From Stenocarpella maydis (lineage: Eukaryota; Ascomycota; Sordariomycetes; Diaporthales; Diaporthaceae), in the NCBI GenBank assembly GCA_002270565.1, contig NQMI01000169.1, positions 18,728 to 82,727 on the forward strand: 64,000 nt of DNA, given 5' to 3'. Made by a program: the position numbers and the translations under genes. Shown here piece by piece: positions 19,203-31,529 of this stretch. A model generated the notes under the pieces. That model saw only the letters and a program-made list of their open reading frames with translations, did not search any database and had not been told where the DNA came from. Numbering within the stretch: position 1 is the first letter of the stretch; each line of letters starts with the position of its first letter.

Positions 19203-20901
19203 TTATATCACGGTAGATCTGTGGGCGGCCCTCTGCGGCGAATCTTCGCGCGAATTCGGCAAGACGGAGAGGAACACATCTTCGGAAAAGGAATCGTCCG
19301 CTTCGGGAGAGGATGGAAGTCGATCGCGAATATCACGTCCCAACTCAAATTCGAGTTCCTTCGCTCCAGCGCTGGCCGAGCCCATGGACATTTTGGAATA
19401 CTGTGTTGCTATTTCTAGTTCTTCCGACGAGATTGATGGCACTGTAGGGAATTGATCTCCACTATTTTTAACCTTGCCCTTGGGTTGAGGCCGGGAGAAG
19501 GGGAAAGAGGATGCTGAGCTTGCTGGTTGTATTGTGGGAGATCCTATTGCAGATTGAGGAGGGGATGACTGAGGGTCGTTGGAGGATGGAAGCGCATCCT
19601 CAAATACGTCATCAATATTGTCTGAAAACAGCTCCAGCGGATTCCCTAGAACGTTGTCTCCAGGGGAGAGACCCTTTAGAGGTTGGTCAGGCGCGGATGG
19701 AAGGATGGATGTGTAACCACTGCCAGGGCCGGGAGCTTCAGAATGAGCTGTTTCTTCCGGCTCCGGCAACATAGGGGTAGACCGTAAGCTTTGCCCATCT
19801 AGCGTCCGAGAGGCGTCTAAAGCTCATGTTAGCGCGTACTGGAATATCTGAAGGTTCCTGCATTTTCGCTTACAAAAAGTCTCAGTGGTGGGTTTCCCAC
19901 ATGCTTTATATAAGGCTTCCAATTTGGCCCCAATATCCCGAATACTGCTTATCTTAGCAAAGACTTCCTGCTGCTTCCAGTCTAGAAGCTCAGTGTCACC
20001 ATAATCCGGCATGTCAACGAAGTAGAGAATGCGAGCATGTTTTCCATCGCAAGACTCCTAGTGCCTCTCCTTTTCCTCTTCTACTTTCTTGCGGGACATA
20101 GATACGGACCAACGTCTAGGGCAGAATCCGCAGCGGTAGAAGCGCGTGTGTTTCCTCCATATATGCTCGCTGCAAACACATTAGCTTAGTGGAAAAGACC
20201 TGCAGAATGCTTCGCAACATTATCGTACAACAAAAGCCTTGATCCCTTGAAGCCCTCCAAAGGTTTGCACACGTGGATATTCATGTATTTCTCTGGTGAA
20301 GACTTTGCAAAGGGACATGCCAAGCCATGTAGGGCACCGGCAATATCTGCTCCGCTATAGCGTTCAGGCATGCCATACTCGGGCAAGGGTGGTGTTTCCT
20401 GCTTAATTATAGTGATCTCTCTGACATGGGCGACACTATCTTCTTGTGTAATCACCTCGGGGTGTTTACTGTTGGTAGGCAAGAGGGAGTCGGTTATCTC
20501 GCTGTGATTATTCGGCAGGCCATCATCGATGACATCGTCGGTATGGGGTTGATCTGACCGAACGCCTGCAAAATCCTGTCAACTATCGATGGACGCGGTG
20601 AAAGGGCAAGTTCCAGGGCGCCACTGGAGCAACTGGGCGATTCTAGCACGGAGACCTTGTTACTGTCGAGCAACCCGGTTGGTTCGAAAAGAAGTGATGA
20701 TTGATAATGATTACAATCTGTCAGAGTAGCCGTGTAATCGAAACGGAACCACGTCGACTCTCTTGGGCGTTTCCCCGGTTTACTCAGCTCGCGGTGCGGG
20801 CAATGAACTGGGTAAGAGTTGTGTGTGACGACGCTGTCTATTGGTGAGATAAGCGGATGGCCTGCATACACTGGTGAGGCTGGCAGTAAAGTGCAGAACA
20901 C
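19203..20901 (-). pseudogene. C2H2-like zinc finger protein of fungal accessory type, probably disrupted
   Basis: The reading proceeds through an acidic N-terminal part (EVITQEDSVAHVREITIIKQ), a Cys/His region (LACPFAKSSPEKY..., then EHIWRKHTRFYRCGFCPRRW, then a Cys) resembling the CPF/HI-x-R-x-H/C-x-x-C pattern of a common fungal C2H2 family, a coiled segment (KISSIRDIGAKLEALYKACG), and a Ser/Pro-rich tail ending at 19203. A clean 56-nt GT-AG intron (about 19819-19874) joins ACGKPTTETF to YASRTLDGQ. An in-frame TAG at 20058-20060 sits between the finger and the coiled segment and fits CAG-to-TAG after RIP. The join just before EHIWRKH was not in frame. The N-terminal exon (20494-20901) is uncertain. 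Confidence 0.42.
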
Positions 20902-21988
20902 AAGCCTCTTTTTATTTTTTTATGGATGTGTGGGTTTGTAAGTGCGTATCTAAGTACGCGTATGTGCGGTTATGTGCTTAATGGAAGTGGTAGATTAGCC
21001 ATCATGGGTGCTGTGAGTTGACCGTGGGTTCTGTAGGTACCTTGACTACATCTGCCCGACAAGACGGGAACCGGCAGTGCGCGCCCACGCGCAAGGACCG
21101 GGAGCCGCGGTGGTTTTCCGTCGCCAAGAGGCCTCGATGCACGAGGTGATTCGCCCTGTGGAGTTGTGAGTGGGAAGGGTGTGGAAATCAGCGGAAATCA
21201 TTGGCATTAAACCCCCTCGCAAAGGGTGTGCAGACTCCAATATACGAAATTGATCAAGACGGCCCCCGACCGACGGGTCAGCGGGTGCAATGTCCTCTTG
21301 GGCCAAAAGGCCTGCCTAGCCAACTAGCGTAGGTGCTCGGCTGCTGCCGGCCGATCTGCCCCTGAAGCGGCATAAGTGGCGGGCAGCGGCTCGGGGACGT
21401 CATAGCTCCCTCGGGAGCCGCAGCGCCAGACTGCCAGCTGCATTGCATCCCACCCTGCTGACAGCTGATGGAGCCGCGTGGTTGCATCCACAGGCCCTCA
21501 ATTGGGGGGCCACGGCGCGGCCTGCGAGTGAGAGACACCCAACTTCTAATTATGTTATGAACCCGGACGGACGGTCGACAACATCTGGCCAGGCAGACCG
21601 TGACCCTTTAATCCACCGCTCGACGCATAACCACCACGTTCCTGTCCCCGTCACATGCGTGCCTCGGCATCTGTAACGCCACGTCGAGGCTGGTTCATGC
21701 TGCCTTCCCAGCTCCCCTGGTCTCTTGTCGTCCTTGGGCCAGACAGCTACAGGTGAAAGGGAGGATCCCCCTCCATGCACGACTCGGACGTCCCGCTTGG
21801 ACACTGCGATTCGTGACCCCAACCCAGCCCATCCATCACGACCGTGCTACGTGCCCTGCCCTCCCAAGTTGGCGCTGCAGAATTCTGCACTATCCGTCGC
21901 CTGGAGGTGGGCGACAGCCAGGCACGCCAGGCGCCTCTCTGCCAGGGGCTGGTTTTCCTCGCAGCCCCCTCCCGCATGGCATAGCATC
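20902..21988. other. upstream region of the DDHD lipase gene
   Basis: GC-rich 5' flank. The lipase frame is open from 21725, but the residues before 21989 lack conserved features. Nothing else recognised. Confidence 0.35.
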
Positions 21989-24900
21989 ATGGCCTCTGGA
22001 TCCGGTGCCGATAAAAAGGCAGAGAAGTCAACCTGGGCTTCTGCCGTGGACTCCATCAACCCGTGGTCCGTCAGCCGGAGCTCGACACCCACCCCCAAGG
22101 AGCAACCGCCAGCGCCTCACACACCCAAGCAGGCCCCCCAGGGCGGCGACCATAGCATCAACCCCATATACGGCATCAGCGTCAGGAAATACCCTCCAGA
22201 CTGTCCCCCGCTCAAGGTCCAGTGGTTCCATGCTGTTGATGTAGGTTCGCACTTCTACCGCTGCAGGCAAACCACTGACGTCCAACCGCCCCAGGTCCCC
22301 AAGCGAAAACCCCAGCTCATCAAGGGAAAACGGAAACCCGACGATAAGCCCCCCCAGCCGCCCAAGAAATGGGTGCCGTTCTCCAACAACGACACGCGAT
22401 CTATCGAGGCTGCATACCAGGTCATTCTAGAGAGCACAGAAACCGAGCGGGAGCGGAGCAACTCGGGACCAACCAGAAACTTCTCGGGCCCGCGGAGGGC
22501 ATTTACGCCCGAGACCGAAGAAGGCGAAACACAAAGCGGGACCAAGGTCCCAGTCAATGAAGACTTCTTGTTCGACGTCGACATAGAACAACGGGAGCTC
22601 GCCCCAGTCTACTGGCTAGGCCCCGTCTACGATGTGCGCCGCGGAAGCTGGTTCTACCAGGAGGGCTCGACCCTTCGCCCCTGCGAGGAGAATCTCGCTG
22701 CGCAACTGGAGGAGGGGTATCTCAAGTGCAAACCATGGCTCTATCCTGGTGAGTTGGAAGAGCGGCCCAGCAAACGACGGAGAATTAACTCTTGGTTAGC
22801 CCCAAGAATTCGAACCGACACGAAACCAAAGAAGGGGGATGTGACGCCGAAGGCATCCGTTGACAACCTCCGGGCACAAGCTGCTGCACAAGCCGACCAG
22901 TCTCTGAAATCGCCTGGCCCGTCCCCTCAGCCACAAACACACCGGCTCTTTGGTGCTTGGATGAACTCGGTAGCGACATATCAGGACGCGTCGACGGCAT
23001 GGCTCAATTCTGATGGTGTCTTGTCGTGGGTCACCTCGACTATGTATGAGCGTTTCGCCGGAGGGGGTTACATGAGCGGCGTCAAGCTTGTGCGTGGCTA
23101 TACAGAGCCTGGGAAGACCAAGCCAAAAACAGACCCTTCCAAGGATGACAAGGCCCCCGCCACTCCCACCGACACCAAGAACACGGAGGAACAGCTCGAC
23201 AAGGCACGGAAGCGTAGGTCAGCACCACCGACGACGAGGTCCGACAGCGTCGACTTGGCACCTGCCAGTGGGGAAGGCCAGGGCACAGGCAAATCGGCGA
23301 TTGAAGCGCGTGGTGATAGCCTCAAGCAACAGATATCATCGTTGCTTGAAAGCGAAAACGGCGATATCGATCAGGAGGAAGAGGCCGTCAGAAAGAGAGA
23401 GGAAAAGGAGATCCAGGACGATTATAACGCACCAGCAGGCGAGACGCAGGGGCGCGAGATCGAGCATCTTGTCCTGATTACTCACGGTATCGGCCAGTTG
23501 CTTGGGTTGCGAATGGAGAGTATCAATTTCGTCCACGATGTCAACACATTCAGGAAAACGATCAAGTCTGTCTACAGCACCTCTGAGGATCTCAGGGCTC
23601 TCAACTCAGAGATTGGAGGGGGGCCTGGCAACTCTCGTGTGCAAGTATTGCCCGTGTGCTGGCGTCACCTGCTGGACTTCCCCAGGAAGCGCGAAGAAAA
23701 GAAGAGCGAGCAGGATATCGGCCTGGCAACGAAGGAAGAAGACGAGTGTAAGTCGCCGCCCCATTACGCGAGTCTTGCTGCTGACAAATGACCAAGATCC
23801 TTCCCTCGACGATATAACGATTGAAGGCGTGGCCTTTGCGCGATCACTCATCTCCGACCTGGCATTGGATGTCCTCCTGTACCAGAGCGCCTACAGGGAG
23901 CAGATTTCCGAGATTGTCTTCAAAGAGGCTAACAGGATATACAATCTCTTCGTAGAGAGGAACCCTGGCTTCAAGGGCAAGGTTCACATCATGGGCCATT
24001 CCCTCGGGTCTGCCATCATGTTCGATATTCTCTGCCGCCAGCAGGAAACGAAGAAGCAGGCTGAGCAGCCTAATAATCCGCTCCGAATATGGCCATCTGA
24101 AGCTCGGAAGCCCGCGAAGAAAGACCCGCGAGATCTGACTTTCGACTTCGAGGTGGATGACTTCTACTGCCTCGGCTCTCCAATCGGCTTGTTCCAAATG
24201 CTGAAAGGACGGTAGGTGTCCCAACCCGGCGACAACCTCGTGAGGATTTGCCTAATGGAAGCAGAACAATCGCTGCGCGCCATCTTACGGACGGCCTACC
24301 GGCGAACAGCCATTTCGACCCAGACTCAACCGACGATCCGTTCCGCGCGACACCTCTCGCGGTTGACCAGCACCGCATATCTCCTGTCACGGGCCTGCCG
24401 TATTCTGTGTCCTCGCCCAAGCTGTCTCAGATGTTCAACATCTTCTACCCGTCCGACCCGATATCCTACCGCATTGAGCCCCTCATCTCACCCGCCATGT
24501 CGTCTCTGAAGCCTCAGGCTCTGCCCTACACGAAGAAAGGCATTTTTGGTGCTGTGGCGCCGCAAGGCATCTCGGGAATTGGTGCCAAGGTCGGGCAAAG
24601 TGTAAGCGGGCTGTGGGCGAACATTAGTGCAGGGCTGGCCAATAACCTACTTAACCGCAGCCTGGGGTTGACCCAGGAGGATGTTGCACAGATTACCGCC
24701 TCGCAGCAGCAGCAACATCAGCAACAGCAACAGCAGTACACGCCAAGCCCAGCGGCTGGAACAAACATCTCCACATCGACTGGCGTCATCTCGCGGCAGG
24801 ACTCGACCACGAGCCTTAGCCAAAAGGCGGCGGAGCGTAAGAGACAGCTCGCTGAGGAGCAGAGCGGGCGCAAGAGCATGAGCGGCAACGACATGACGCT

Positions 24901-25237
24901 CATCGACGACGACCTGGAGACACTGTACAGCAAGTTCCAGAAGGGCCGGGCGGACAGGCTCAGGGAGGAGGGCGGCGACACGCAGGAGGCAGAGAGGGAG
25001 GACTGGCTGGCGCAGGAGAACAAGGCGGCGCGGGTGCGCAACGAGGAGATGAAGGTCCGGGCGCTCAACAGGAACGGGCGGGTCGACTACAGCATCCAGG
25101 AGGGCGCGCTCGACTTCAACCCCATCAACACCATCGCCAGTCACATGGCGTACTGGGCCGACGAGGACGTAGCCCACTTCATCATGAGCCAGCTGCTTTC
25201 GAGGAAGGGCCAGGGCCGGGACGCGGGGAGGCGGTGA
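21989..25237 (+). CDS. DDHD-domain phospholipase A1-like protein
   Basis: Intracellular phospholipase of the phosphatidic-acid-preferring PLA1 (DDHD1/iPLA1-gamma) family. The yeast counterpart acts on mitochondrial cardiolipin and phosphatidylethanolamine. Exons are 21989-23747, 23797-24211 and 24265-25237, with introns of 49 and 53 nt, giving 1048 residues. The start at 21989 (MASGSGADKK) was chosen because upstream in-frame codons are not family-like. Visible are the conserved VQWFHAVDV near residue 80, EHLVLITHGIGQ near 490-500, the nucleophile Ser655 in GHSLG, and the DDHD-domain signatures VDDFYCLGSPIGLF, FNIFYPSDPISYRIEPL and IASHMAYWADEDVAHFI at the C-terminus. A Gln/His-rich run (24703-24736) interrupts the DDHD domain, as is common in fungi. 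No neighbour suggests a shared pathway. Confidence 0.93.
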
Positions 25238-25855
25238 GGGGCACACTTTTGCTCTGTTCTCGGACTTGCGAATTTATACACACACTAATGGATACGTACA
25301 ACATTTCCTTAGACTGCGGACTGCGCTAGTAGATGGATGACATCAGGATATAGGGCGTGGCGCGCGGCGACTTGGTATTGCGTGTTTCCTTTGGTGGACG
25401 ACTTAGCTAGCTAAGACGGCGTTTTTATTTTTATTTTACTTTTATTGGTCTTGGACCGCCGGAGAAATGGGAGCTTTAGATGGGTCACAACGAGGCGTTG
25501 ACTCTTTTGTGCGCAAGCTGATACTATGTCCTGTTGATTTGATGTGAAAGTGAGCCCAGTCCGTCCTCTACAATGCGGCAGCCCGATATGGCCTGCCTCT
25601 TGTGTGTGGTGGCTGATACAATCCCTGCAATGCGGGTTCCGTACCTCGTACTCTACCTTCGCCATACGATGAATTCGAGAGCATGGCGTATTGCTCGACT
25701 TTCTGCGTGTAAGAGATGATTGAGATGATCTATGTATTCCCATTGTCGTACGTAATCCATTAGCACTACAAAATGCAACAACCGCCTAGTGATCACAGGC
25801 CTTGGTTCAATGTTCCATCCAGGACCTAAGGGAAATCCAGCGAGCCGTAGACTCC
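25238..25855. other. convergent intergenic region
   Basis: 3' flanks of the DDHD lipase and the RING-like/ankyrin gene. A short T/A-rich run lies near 25420-25450. No gene or repeat recognised. Confidence 0.4.
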
Positions 25856-26620
25856 TCAGGGCCTCAACACACCCGTGTCAACCAGCCGGCCCCACAGGTC
25901 CGGCAGAGCCCTGGCATAGTCGTCTGGCGAGCGGCCGTCGTCGTCGCGCGCGGCGCGCACGTCCTGGCCTCCCCTCTCGGGCATGCGGTCAAGGCCCATG
26001 CCCCTCGCAGCGTCGAGTGCCTCGTGCGGGAAGCTGCCGAGCGGCAGGCGCGGGCTGCCGAGGAACAGCAGCAGCCAGACGGCGTCCTCCTGGCCCTTCT
26101 CGAGGGCGAGGTGCAGCGCGGTGCGGCCGCGGGCGAGGGGGTCGCGGTAGAGCAGGATGGCGGCGACGTCATCCCCCCCGGCGGCGGCGTCGCCGAGGAG
26201 CTCGACGGCGCCGAGGACGTCGCCCTCGCCGCACATTGTGTGGAAGGCGCGGGGGCGGCGCTCGTCCGGGTGCGACTCGAGGTAGGCCTCCTCGGTGAGG
26301 GTAGGGAGTATGTCGAACCCCTCCTCGACGCCGTCCTCGGAGGCGTAGCGGGTGCGAATGGTGGTCTGGTGCTGGGGCGTGTGGAAGACGGGGTTGGTGA
26401 CGGAGGGGCCGGGCTCGTTGGAGGGGAGGTACTTGTCGCACGAGGGGCAGGTGAGGGCCAGGGCGATGTGCGAGGCCTGGTCGAGGAGGCACTGCCAGTG
26501 GTAGTGGCAGCCGCAGGGCAGGGCGAGGTCGTCCTGGACGGGGGGCTCGCCGTCGTCGAGCTGCGTGACGAGGGGGTCCTCGCAGACCTTGCAGAGTGGG
26601 GTTGTGCTGCTGCTTGCCAT
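25856..26620 (-). CDS. RING-like zinc finger plus ankyrin repeat protein
   Basis: Single-exon protein of 254 residues from the Met at 26620. The frame stays open further up but through a pyrimidine-rich leader. The N-terminus has a zinc-binding pattern: C10-x2-C13, then C36-G-C38-H39-x-H41-x2-C44, then C58-x2-C61, close to a RING/RING-variant finger. Residues ~125-200 form about two ankyrin-like units (RPRAFHTMCGEGDVLGAVELL, then GRTALHLALEKGQEDAVWLLL). Such proteins are often ubiquitin ligases or adaptors, but nothing here names a substrate. On the minus strand a purine-rich tract (26621-26670) directly precedes the start codon, typical of a fungal 5' leader. Confidence 0.75.
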   Translation of the reverse strand: MASSSTTPLCKVCEDPLVTQLDDGEPPVQDDLALPCGCHYHWQCLLDQASHIALALTCPSCDKYLPSNEPGPSVTNPVFHTPQHQTTIRTRYASEDGVEEGFDILPTLTEEAYLESHPDERRPRAFHTMCGEGDVLGAVELLGDAAAGGDDVAAILLYRDPLARGRTALHLALEKGQEDAVWLLLFLGSPRLPLGSFPHEALDAARGMGLDRMPERGGQDVRAARDDDGRSPDDYARALPDLWGRLVDTGVLRP

Positions 26621-28118
26621 TTTTCTTTTTCTTTTTCTTTCTTTTCCTTTGTCTTTCCTCCTGACTTGAGGGGGAGAAAGGGAGAGAGAGATTGCAGCTG
26701 GTGGGGAGGTCTGGGTTACGTTAGAATGGAGGGATGAGGATTGTAGAAGAGTAGAGGCCCGAAAGGCGAGTACGGGTAAGAAGGAGACAAAGATGTATGT
26801 AGTCCAGGTTGATGGGCTCCAGCCAGCCGAGTAGGGACGATCGGGGCCAGAAAGACATATACAAGGACAGTTCGCTCTGCGCCGTCCAGGGGGATCCAAT
26901 CAACACGGAAAGGCTGAATATGCCGGACACAATTAGGACGGCAGGTGATGATGTATTGTATTGCGCGACACAGAGGATCGCTGCAAGGCAGGTCTGAGGC
27001 TATTCACAGGTTAAGAGAAACACACTCGACTCGTGACTGTGTGCCCACTGAGCCTGAAGAGCAGGAATGCAGACGTCAGAGCTCGCTCATGAAGGCATTC
27101 ATCGGCTTCGATGTTTCATGAAGACGACAGCGACACTTTGATTTACCTCTGGTGTGCAGTAGGAGCTGAGGACGGTTTTCCAGCTGTCTTTGGAGAGGAA
27201 GCAGTGATAGCTGCTCTCCATTGCTCTCTACTCAAGTAGCTTGAGAGATGAAAATCTCTGAAGCATGTGGCGATAAGGATAAACAGCCGGGCTGAGATTT
27301 GCATGTGCGAAAAGTACCCCGCTATCCAGATTCCGTCATGGCATGGGCTGCTGGAGATGGCAACCCAAAATTGGTCGGGCCAGGAAAAGCAAAAAAAAAA
27401 TGACTGCCTAACAATGCGTCGTCAGACCCTCTTGGCATCTTGCTTGACCGTGCGCGGGATAGAAGGAGATACATAATGTACGCGTAAACCCCATCGTGGC
27501 TCATGTGTGTGGCATGTTTGTGCATCGCTTGCTGGTCAGAGAATGCCTGATCAAGTTCAAGCCCAACTATAAAAAAATAAATAAATAAATATATAAATAA
27601 ATAAATACATAAATAAATAAATACATAAATAATTAAAAACATAAATAATTAATTACATAAATAAATAAATACATAAATAAATAAATATATATATAAAAAA
27701 AAAAAAGGAGCGAGCCCTGCGAGAGCTTGATTGCGGGCCCCTGGCTTCATCTCGACCCTGCGGGCTTGCCCAGGTAGAGACGTCATAATCCAAGGCTCCC
27801 TCAGGACGCCCGCACGTGGTTGCGTTGCTTGTGCCCCGCCAGTCACAACCCAACCCAACAGCAGTACAAAGCAGCTCCAGGCCCGCCGACTAGTCTAGTT
27901 GATTGAGTGATTGATTGATCCCTCCTCCAGCTTACTTACCCCTTCCCCACCACCATCCATCCACATGCGACTCGACCCGTCGACCCGGACTTGACGACCC
28001 TCTCCGTCCTTAGGCTGCGTATTTCCTCTCGCCTGACTGCCCTTCTCCTTCCAATACCATATCCCACCCAGCATCTCCAACCAGCAACAGCATAGAGTCA
28101 GCCCATAACTACGCAATC
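26621..28118. other. divergent promoter region of the RING/ankyrin and fimbrin genes
   Basis: Holds both 5' flanks and the AAAT-type microsatellite at 27569-27706. The stretch 27850-28118 is CT-rich (many CCACC and CTTCC runs), as in strong filamentous-ascomycete promoters. No gene recognised in between. Confidence 0.45.
27569..27706. repeat. AAAT/AATAC microsatellite
   Basis: Nearly pure A/T tract of about 138 bp built from ATAA units with interspersed ATAC units, ending in a poly-A run. It lies between two divergent housekeeping genes and has no transposon ends. Confidence 0.9.
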
Positions 28119-30370
28119 ATGAACGTCCTCAAGCTGCAGAGGTTTGTACCAGAGGCCCACCCACCACCATCCGGCAACCCCCGGCCCAACCCTGCGCGCT
28201 CATCGAGGGTCGAAGTTGGGCTGGGCTGGGCTGAGGGACCGTGAGATCCAAGGGGCTGACAATCTCACCACCAACGCAGGAAGTTCCCCCAGTTCCAGCA
28301 GAACGACATATTCGGCCTGGCAGACGCCTTCCGAAAGCTCGATGTCGACGACAAGGGCTACCTAGACGAGGCCACCGCCATCAAGGCAACCCAGGCAAGC
28401 GAGCGACAACCCTACGATGTCGTGCGACAAGCACTCAAGGAGGTCGAGCTCGACTCTTCCAGGCGCGTGGAGCTGGAGGACTATGTCGGCGTACGTACAT
28501 CATGAGAGGCGCCCCCGTTAGTGGCCAGCCGCCCACACCAGTCACCCGTGCTGACACGAAATTAACAGCTCATCGCAAAACTCCGCGAGTCGTCCCCTGC
28601 CCAGGTCGCCATGCGCACAGGAGGCGCCGCCCCCGCCTCTCCCAGCAGCGTCGTCGCACAGCGCACCGGCGGCGCTGCCGTCGGCGGCCACGCCCAGAAG
28701 TCCAGCATCAGCGGCAAGATCCACGTACAAGGTTCGAATGCCAACATCACTCACACCATCAACGAGGACGAGCGCACCGAGTTCACCCGCCACATCAACG
28801 CCGTCCTTGCCGGAGATGCAGACATTGGCGACCGCCTGCCCTTCCCCACGGACACCTTCGAGATGTTCGACGAGTGCCGCGACGGGCTGGTCCTGGCCAA
28901 GCTCATCAACGACAGCGTACCGGATACCATCGATGAGCGTGTCCTCAACGTCCCCGGCAGGAAGATCAAGAAACTGAACGCATTCCACATGACCGAGAAC
29001 AACAACATTGTAATTGAGTCTGCAAAGGGTATCGGCTGCTCCGTCGTCAATATTGGCAGTGGGGATATCATTGAGGTTCGCGAACATCTCATCCTGGGTC
29101 TGATCTGGCAGATCATCCGAAGGGGTCTCTTGGGCAAGATTGACATTAAGCTGCACCCGGAGCTGTACCGGTTGTTGGAGGAGGACGAGACCCTCGAGCA
29201 GTTCCTGAGACTGCCTCCAGAGCAGATCCTCCTGCGCTGGGTCAACTACCACCTGAAGGCCGCCAACTGGCCCCGGCGCGTTGCCAATTTCTCCACCGAC
29301 GTCAAGGACGGCGAGAACTACGCTGTTCTCCTGGCGCAGATTGGCTCCGAGTACGGTTGCACAAGAGCCCCTCTGCAGACACGGGACCTGCTGCAGCGTG
29401 CCGAGGAGGTCCTCCAGGATGCCGACAAGCTGGGCTGCCGCAAGTTCCTGACCCCCAAGTCTCTCGTCGCCGGAAACCCAAAGCTCAACCTCGCTTTTGT
29501 CGCAAACCTGTTCAACACTCACCCTTGCCTCGACCCTATCACGGAAGAGGAGAAGCAGGAAGTGGAGGACTTCGACGCCGAGGGCGAGCGCGAGGCCAGG
29601 GTCTTTACCCTGTGGCTCAACAGTCTGGACGTCCAACCTGCTGTCCAATCCTTCTTTGACGACCTGCGGGATGGCTCAATACTGTTGCAAGCGTACGACA
29701 AGGTCATCAAGGGCTCCGTCAACTGGCGGCATGTCAACAAGCCTCCGGCGAATGGTGGCGAGCTAATGCGGTTCAAGGCTGTCGAGAACACAAACTACGC
29801 GATCGAGCTTGGGAAGCAGAACGGCTTCTCCCTGGTCGGTATTCAAGGTGCGGATATCACCGACGGACAAAAGACCCTCACCCTCGGCCTGGTGTGGCAG
29901 CTGATGCGCAAGAACATCACCGTCACGCTGGGTGCCCTCGCACAACGGCTCGGCAAGCGCGAGATTACCGACGCCGAAATGGTCAAGTGGGCGAACGACA
30001 TGTCCCGCAAGGGCGGCAAGAACTCGACCATCCGCTCCTTCAAGGACGGCAACATCGGCACCGGTGTCTTCCTGATCGACGTGCTGAACGGCATGAAGAG
30101 CAACTACGTCGACTACGACCTCGTCACGCCGGGGCGCACCGACGACGACGCCTACCTCAACGCCAAGCTGAGTATCTCGATTGCGAGAAAGATGGGCGCC
30201 ACCATCTGGCTGGTGCCCGAGGATATCTGCCAGGTCCGGTCCCGTCTGGTCACAACCTTTATTGGTAAGCTCCTGAACCCATGTAACGATTTTGCTCTTG
30301 GCGTGCGCACACAGTGGCTAACGGCACGATTCAAGGCTCCCTCATGGCCACTCACGAGAAGATGCAGTAG
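28119..30370 (+). CDS. fim: fimbrin (actin-bundling protein)
   Basis: Cross-links actin filaments in cortical patches and the endocytic collar. Exons are 28119-28141 (23 nt only), 28280-28490, 28569-30264 and 30336-30370, with introns of 138, 78 and 71 nt, giving 654 residues (Saccharomyces Sac6 is 642). The N-terminal ~80 residues form a degenerate EF-hand pair (KFPQFQQNDIFGLADAFRKL). Four calponin-homology domains then follow as two actin-binding modules, with typical segments such as DGLVLAKLINDSVPDTIDER, LLRWVNYHLKAANW, WRHVNKPP and KSNYVDYDLVTPG. The last exon supplies the conserved end SLMATHEKMQ. The opposite strand of exon 3 is open for several hundred codons, which is a codon-bias shadow. 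The very short first exon makes the start easy to miss. An alternative start inside exon 3 would remove the EF-hand region. Confidence 0.96.
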
Positions 30371-31527
30371 TTTATTATGTTGCAGTTGAAGAGATGGACA
30401 AGGTGCACTTCGTTTTCGACGGTGGAGCGGGACCAAAATTAAGGGGGAAGAGAGTTTCTTGTTGGTAGCGTTCTCCCGGCTCTTTCGCGTGCCCTTTGCC
30501 CCTCTGCTTCGCGATGCGACAGATGTTTTTGTTTCTGTAGTATTCATGGCAATAGCTCTTGAAGAAAGACGACCAATCCTTAGCGGATTGTGCTTAATTC
30601 ATTCATGCAATGTGTTCTTCGTTGGCAGCTCAATTTCATTCAGCGGCCTTCGTGAAAGGTCAGGAATCTGCCTTACCCAAGTCTTCTCGATAACGCAACG
30701 GCCGCCACAGGTGTAATTAAGTGCCTGAATTCATGTGCCCGCGGCGGCGGCTGTGCAAGTTAGCGTAGGTACATCATTCCATTTCCAGCATTCACTGCAT
30801 CTGCACCGCCAATCCGAGAATCACATGACTGCTGATGGGTCTCTCAGCAGGCTGCGCCCAAGAGGGCTGAGTGGCCAAGTGGATTCAGCATGGCGCATAA
30901 ACTGCATATACATCTTTGCACCCCTCAACCTCTACGGCATGCCTTGAAGGAGCCTGCTAACGTCGGTGGAAATTTGTTTGCACGGCTTTTCGCTGTACCA
31001 TACCGCCAAAATCCGCTTGAAGTCGCCATTTCATCCTCACGCATGCATGCACGAGTCGTGATACCCGTGTTGCCTATAGCATCACAGCTCGACCAACCCG
31101 TGGGCCGTAGGTGGACCGCAGACCGAGTGTCGAAGCAGCTCGTCCTAAGCGGCAAGCTGAATCCGGGGGCGCGCCTGGGGTTGGAGATCTCGAGGTTAAC
31201 GCAGGCCCTTGATGATGAGCGCAGAAAAGAGTTCCGCCTCGTGCGGACTGCGGAAGGCGGCCAGATGCCGGGTTGGGACGTCAACAGAGGTCACCGAGGA
31301 GATCAATCAGGAGGAGGCGTGCCAGCACCGGTCCTGGCTTCCTAATGATCTCGAATCCAGAAGTTTGCCAGTGTTGGCGACGTCCTCGTTGGAGGCTCCC
31401 AAAATCTCATTGCAAGGGGGTATGGAGTGCCGGGAGGCTGTCATTGAGTGTGAGTTTATTCCGCAGGCATCTCCATCTTGTAACGGGGTTTGAGGACGGG
31501 TCCAGGGAATCCGATAGAATTAATACA
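30371..31527. other. intergenic, nothing recognised
   Basis: 3' flank of fimbrin followed by normal-composition sequence with overlapping short frames on both strands. There is an isolated A-box-like motif (TGGCCAAGTGG, near 30872) but no partner B box or tRNA fold. The interval ends at the transposon at 31530. Confidence 0.35.
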
Positions 31528-31529
31528 TA

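Noticed and set aside
25789..26737. Plus-strand open frames opposite the RING/ankyrin gene
   Set aside because: GC-rich antisense shadows (one is almost all Arg/Gly/Pro) without motifs.
28542..29648. Long open frame (368 codons) on the strand opposite fimbrin
   Set aside because: Shadow of the strongly codon-biased fimbrin exon. It has no independent motif, and the fimbrin frame is certain.
30865..30885. tRNA-like A box (TGGCCAAGTGG)
   Set aside because: No matching B box at a usable distance and no cloverleaf.
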